This document shows, piece by piece, positions 61,529 to 64,000 of a stretch of DNA of 64,000 bases; positions within the stretch are counted from its first letter, which is position 1; every line of letters starts with the position of its first letter. The translations under genes and the position numbers were made by a program. The DNA lies in the NCBI RefSeq assembly GCF_001293645.1, contig NZ_LBMD01000003.1, positions 124,001 through 188,000 on the forward strand, read 5' to 3'. This DNA is from Bacillus sp. CHD6a (lineage in GTDB: Bacteria > Bacillota > Bacilli > Bacillales > Bacillaceae_I). The notes under the pieces are model-generated. The model searched no databases, was not told the DNA's origin, and worked only from the letters and a program-made list of their open reading frames with translations.

Positions 61529-62037
61529 CTATTGAAGACCTTTAACTCGTTTTGCAGGAACTCCAGAATATAAACTGTTTGATTCACAATCTTTTGTTAC
61601 TACCGAACCCGCAGCAATAATACAACCATCACCAATTGTTACTCCTGGCAATATAGTCACTCTTGCTCCAACCCAACAACCATTACCTATTTTAATTGGT
61701 TTCCCATATGGTTTCCCTGCTCTTCTTTCACAAGTTCCAAACTCATGAGTGGATGTGCAAAATAAAACCTCCATTGCAATATTACAATTCTCCCCTATTT
61801 CAATATAGGCACTATTTTAAAATAGCATTTACCATTAATTGTGGTCCCCTTCCCAATCTTTATGTTATTTCCTCCAAAATAACACCCCGGTCTTATTATT
61901 TTCGTCATAGTATTGACTCCCATGAGATTATAAATTAACTTTGTGATTTCCATTGGGATTATATAAGATGAAGCTACTGTATTTAAGAAAACATCTCTAT
62001 AATATTGAACCATTCGGTCTATTGTTTTATTTATCAC
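61529..62037 (-). pseudogene. Hexapeptide-repeat acetyltransferase, frameshifted
   Basis: GTG start at 62037 overlaps the polymerase stop (GTGA). The first part reads IIRPGCYFGGNNIKIGKGTTINGKCYF. After a one-base loss in the TTTTAAAATAG stretch (about 61813-61819) the other frame continues SAYIEIGENCNIAMEVLFC..., IKIGNGCWVGARVTILPGVTIGDG and SLYSGVPAKRVKG. The left-handed beta-helix repeats and GVPAK end are those of WcaF/maltose O-acetyltransferase-type enzymes that modify surface polysaccharide. Confidence 0.85.
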
Positions 62038-63269
62038 CTATCTAACCCTGCCTTCTTTTCAACAAAAACATTATAGTTTATTATGGTTAATAAAGCCCAA
62101 ATCCAAGGGTTCCAATATTGAGATATTACAAATAAATGTGTAATCATAACAATAAAAGAAAAAAGGTATACTAATTTAATATTTCCCCTTAGTTTGAAAA
62201 TAGAAATAAATGTAATAAAAAAGATGAGGATAAAAAGAAGAAATCCTATAAATCCTACCTCAGCTAACACTTCCATATAAACACTGGTACTACCCGTACC
62301 ATTCAGAATTGCTGTAATACCTGGACCGCTTCCTAAAATTGGCTTTTCCATAATTAATTCCCAAGCAAACGACCATCTATCTAACCTTGAGTCGACGGAT
62401 CCAGAATTACTAAGTGTAATTTTATTTAGAATTCCTTCTAAGTAGTTAAAACCACGATTGAAGAATATAAAATAAAAACTCATTAATATTGATAGAATTG
62501 TAATACTATATATAAGTACGTACTCTTTCCTTGTAAAACCTATCTTTATTTTTTTATATCCGAAGTAAAGTAGGACAATAATTAATGCTACTATCATTTC
62601 GAAAAATCCAATTGCACTAAATGTTGTTAATAAAGCAAAAAGAATAATAATAAGAGATAATAGCAACTTCTTTTTATTAGGATAAAAATATTTATAATTA
62701 TATACAACAAACGGCAAAAACATAAGTAGATACATTGCCATAGGTCCTGATTCTTCTGCTGTACCTCTTGCCCGATAAAGGTATTTACCCCCAAAGTTAT
62801 AAATTGCAGTATATTCTTGTACTAATGGTCTATAAATAAAACGATCAAAGTCAATATATAGGAAATTTTTAGATATAAACTCCACAATAGTAAAAACAGA
62901 AACAAAAATTACACCTAGCGATATATATTTAAATATTTTCTTTATTGGAGGTTTATAGAATTTTAATGATGTTTCAACTATAAAGTAGTACATAAAAAAT
63001 ATAGCAAAATATGACAACGCATGAGTAAATCCTTTGATTTGAAATCCAATAGAATAAATTTGTAGCAAAAAGCTTAGTAATAGGACTATAAAGAATCCAT
63101 ACCAGCCCAGCAATAAATTTGGTTTTATCAATTTAATTTGGTTATTTTTTAAAGTCATTATTGTTAAATTAACTAATAACAATGATGAAATCAGCATGGG
63201 TATAGGTACCCATTCATCAATGCTAAAAGCACTAATAAAACCTAAAAGAATAAAATATAAGTAAATCAT
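62034..63269 (-). CDS. O-antigen ligase/polymerase family membrane protein (Wzy_C)
   Basis: About 411 residues with ten to twelve helices and one larger outer loop. The Wzy_C signature SRLDRWSFAWELIMEKPILGSGPG lies near residues 295-320, with the Arg residues thought to handle the lipid-linked glycan. Likely polymerises or ligates capsule or wall polysaccharide repeat units. ATG 63269 (MIYLYFILL) has GGTGG six bases before it; 63287 is an alternative. Translationally coupled to the broken acetyltransferase. Confidence 0.82.
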   Translation of the reverse strand: MIYLYFILLGFISAFSIDEWVPIPMLISSLLLVNLTIMTLKNNQIKLIKPNLLLGWYGFFIVLLLSFLLQIYSIGFQIKGFTHALSYFAIFFMYYFIVETSLKFYKPPIKKIFKYISLGVIFVSVFTIVEFISKNFLYIDFDRFIYRPLVQEYTAIYNFGGKYLYRARGTAEESGPMAMYLLMFLPFVVYNYKYFYPNKKKLLLSLIIILFALLTTFSAIGFFEMIVALIIVLLYFGYKKIKIGFTRKEYVLIYSITILSILMSFYFIFFNRGFNYLEGILNKITLSNSGSVDSRLDRWSFAWELIMEKPILGSGPGITAILNGTGSTSVYMEVLAEVGFIGFLLFILIFFITFISIFKLRGNIKLVYLFSFIVMITHLFVISQYWNPWIWALLTIINYNVFVEKKAGLDR

Positions 63270-63435
63270 TCTAGTCCACCATTCCAAATTAAATTAAATA
63301 GCCTATTTTTCATCAGAGTACTTAATAATAACCCTAGCAAAAAAAATTCTCTTAATCTTGTTCTCATAAGATTCTGTGGTTGAGTAAAGTAGAATTACCT
63401 TGTACTGTTAATTAATAAATCAATACTATCTTTTC

Positions 63436-64000
63436 CTATTCACCAGCAGGTATAGCCATTAATTCCTTCTTTTCTTCTCTATTAATTATATTTACTAAAT
63501 AATCTATGAACTCTTCTCGAAGATCCTCTCTTTGAAGTGCAAACTCTACCGTTGCTTGCAGGAAACCTTGTTTATCACCTACGTCATATCTTCTTCCTTC
63601 AAATATATATGAATACATTGCTTCTTTCTGGGCTAGTACCTTCAAAGCGTCAGTAAGTTGAATTTCTCCACCTTTTCCCGGCTCAGTTTGTTCTAATATT
63701 TCAAGAATAGCCGGAGTGATTACATACCTACCTAGAATTGTTATATTAGAGGGAGCTTCTTCAACCAATGGCTTTTCTACCAATCCATTAACTTTATATA
63801 ATCTTTCTTCAATTTGCTTTTCCTCAACTACCCCATATTTATTCACACTCTCACGAGGTATTTCTTGAACACCTAAAATAGTAGTCTTATATTGCTCATA
63901 CATTTCCATCAGTTGTAGAAGGCAAGGCTTATCATTTTCAACAATATCATCACCTAACATTACCGCAAATGGCTCATTCCCTATAAAACTTTTAGCACAA
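63436..64000 (-). CDS. gtaB: UTP-glucose-1-phosphate uridylyltransferase, 3' part
   Basis: The frame is open to the right edge (CAKSFIGNEPFAVMLGDDIV) and ends at 63436, giving the C-terminal 187 residues of a GalU/GtaB nucleotidyltransferase. Diagnostic stretches are FAVMLGDDIV, VNKYGVVE, LVEKP, LGRYVITP, KGGEIQLTDAL and GRRYDVGDKQGFLQA. It makes UDP-glucose for teichoic-acid glucosylation, glycolipid and capsule. It heads the polysaccharide locus on this strand; about 165 bases of AT-rich spacer separate it from the polymerase. Confidence 0.93.
   Translation of the reverse strand, partial: CAKSFIGNEPFAVMLGDDIVENDKPCLLQLMEMYEQYKTTILGVQEIPRESVNKYGVVEEKQIEERLYKVNGLVEKPLVEEAPSNITILGRYVITPAILEILEQTEPGKGGEIQLTDALKVLAQKEAMYSYIFEGRRYDVGDKQGFLQATVEFALQREDLREEFIDYLVNIINREEKKELMAIPAGE

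Overview
The window looks like chromosome from a low-GC, endospore-forming member of the Bacillaceae (Bacillus/Sutcliffiella-like). Supporting signs are near-universal strong AGGAGG ribosome binding sites with frequent TTG starts, a ComK homologue, RarD, VanZ, YqzG-, YwkD- and SwrC-like proteins, CcpA/LacI-type operators, LPxTA sortase substrates, a sigma-K-like promoter and GtaB. No rRNA, tRNA, CRISPR array or phage was seen.

Left part (1-27 kb) is mostly ordinary chromosome. It has the end of a sugar ABC transporter (two permeases), a PAS-GGDEF diguanylate cyclase, VanZ, a ComK paralogue, a wall-anchored leucine-rich-repeat protein, an EamA transporter and a giant wall-anchored amylopullulanase with LacI/CcpA-type operators. 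These are followed by a SEC-C protein and a c-di-GMP-I riboswitch in front of a 58-residue protein, then small or broken genes, RarD, a MerR-like regulator, three tandem spore-appendage-like proteins, a TerC protein and an LD-carboxypeptidase.

Middle part (27-38 kb) holds unusual intergenic DNA: an 11-copy 52-bp hairpin array and arrays with an exact 21-bp period. Around these lie an RND efflux pump with a divergent TetR regulator, a xenorhodopsin-type microbial rhodopsin, and a second TerC protein behind a yybP-ykoY (Mn2+) riboswitch.

Accessory part (38-61 kb) has two peptide-sensing loci. One is a PlcR-like regulator with a divergent PapR-like peptide; the other is an NprR-like regulator followed by an NprX-like peptide, next to an ABC exporter and a serine hydrolase. 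An island of polymorphic-toxin immunity genes (39.65-43.70 kb) is framed by about 33-bp inverted repeats and a 9-bp direct repeat, the footprint of a transposition event, but carries no transposase. A 2170-residue wall-anchored nuclease/nucleotidase with a duplicated 5'-nucleotidase module follows. Remains of toxin/immunity genes (YezG, Imm22, SUKH) then lie among copies of a roughly 175-bp repeat.

The right edge (61.5-64 kb) enters a surface-polysaccharide locus: a frameshifted acetyltransferase, a Wzy/ligase-type polymerase and the 3' part of gtaB.

Themes: cell-surface and extracellular polymer degradation (starch, nucleic acids), sporulation-linked surface proteins, second-messenger and peptide signalling, and inter-strain competition debris. 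Coordinates were read by eye and functions come from motif recognition, not searches.
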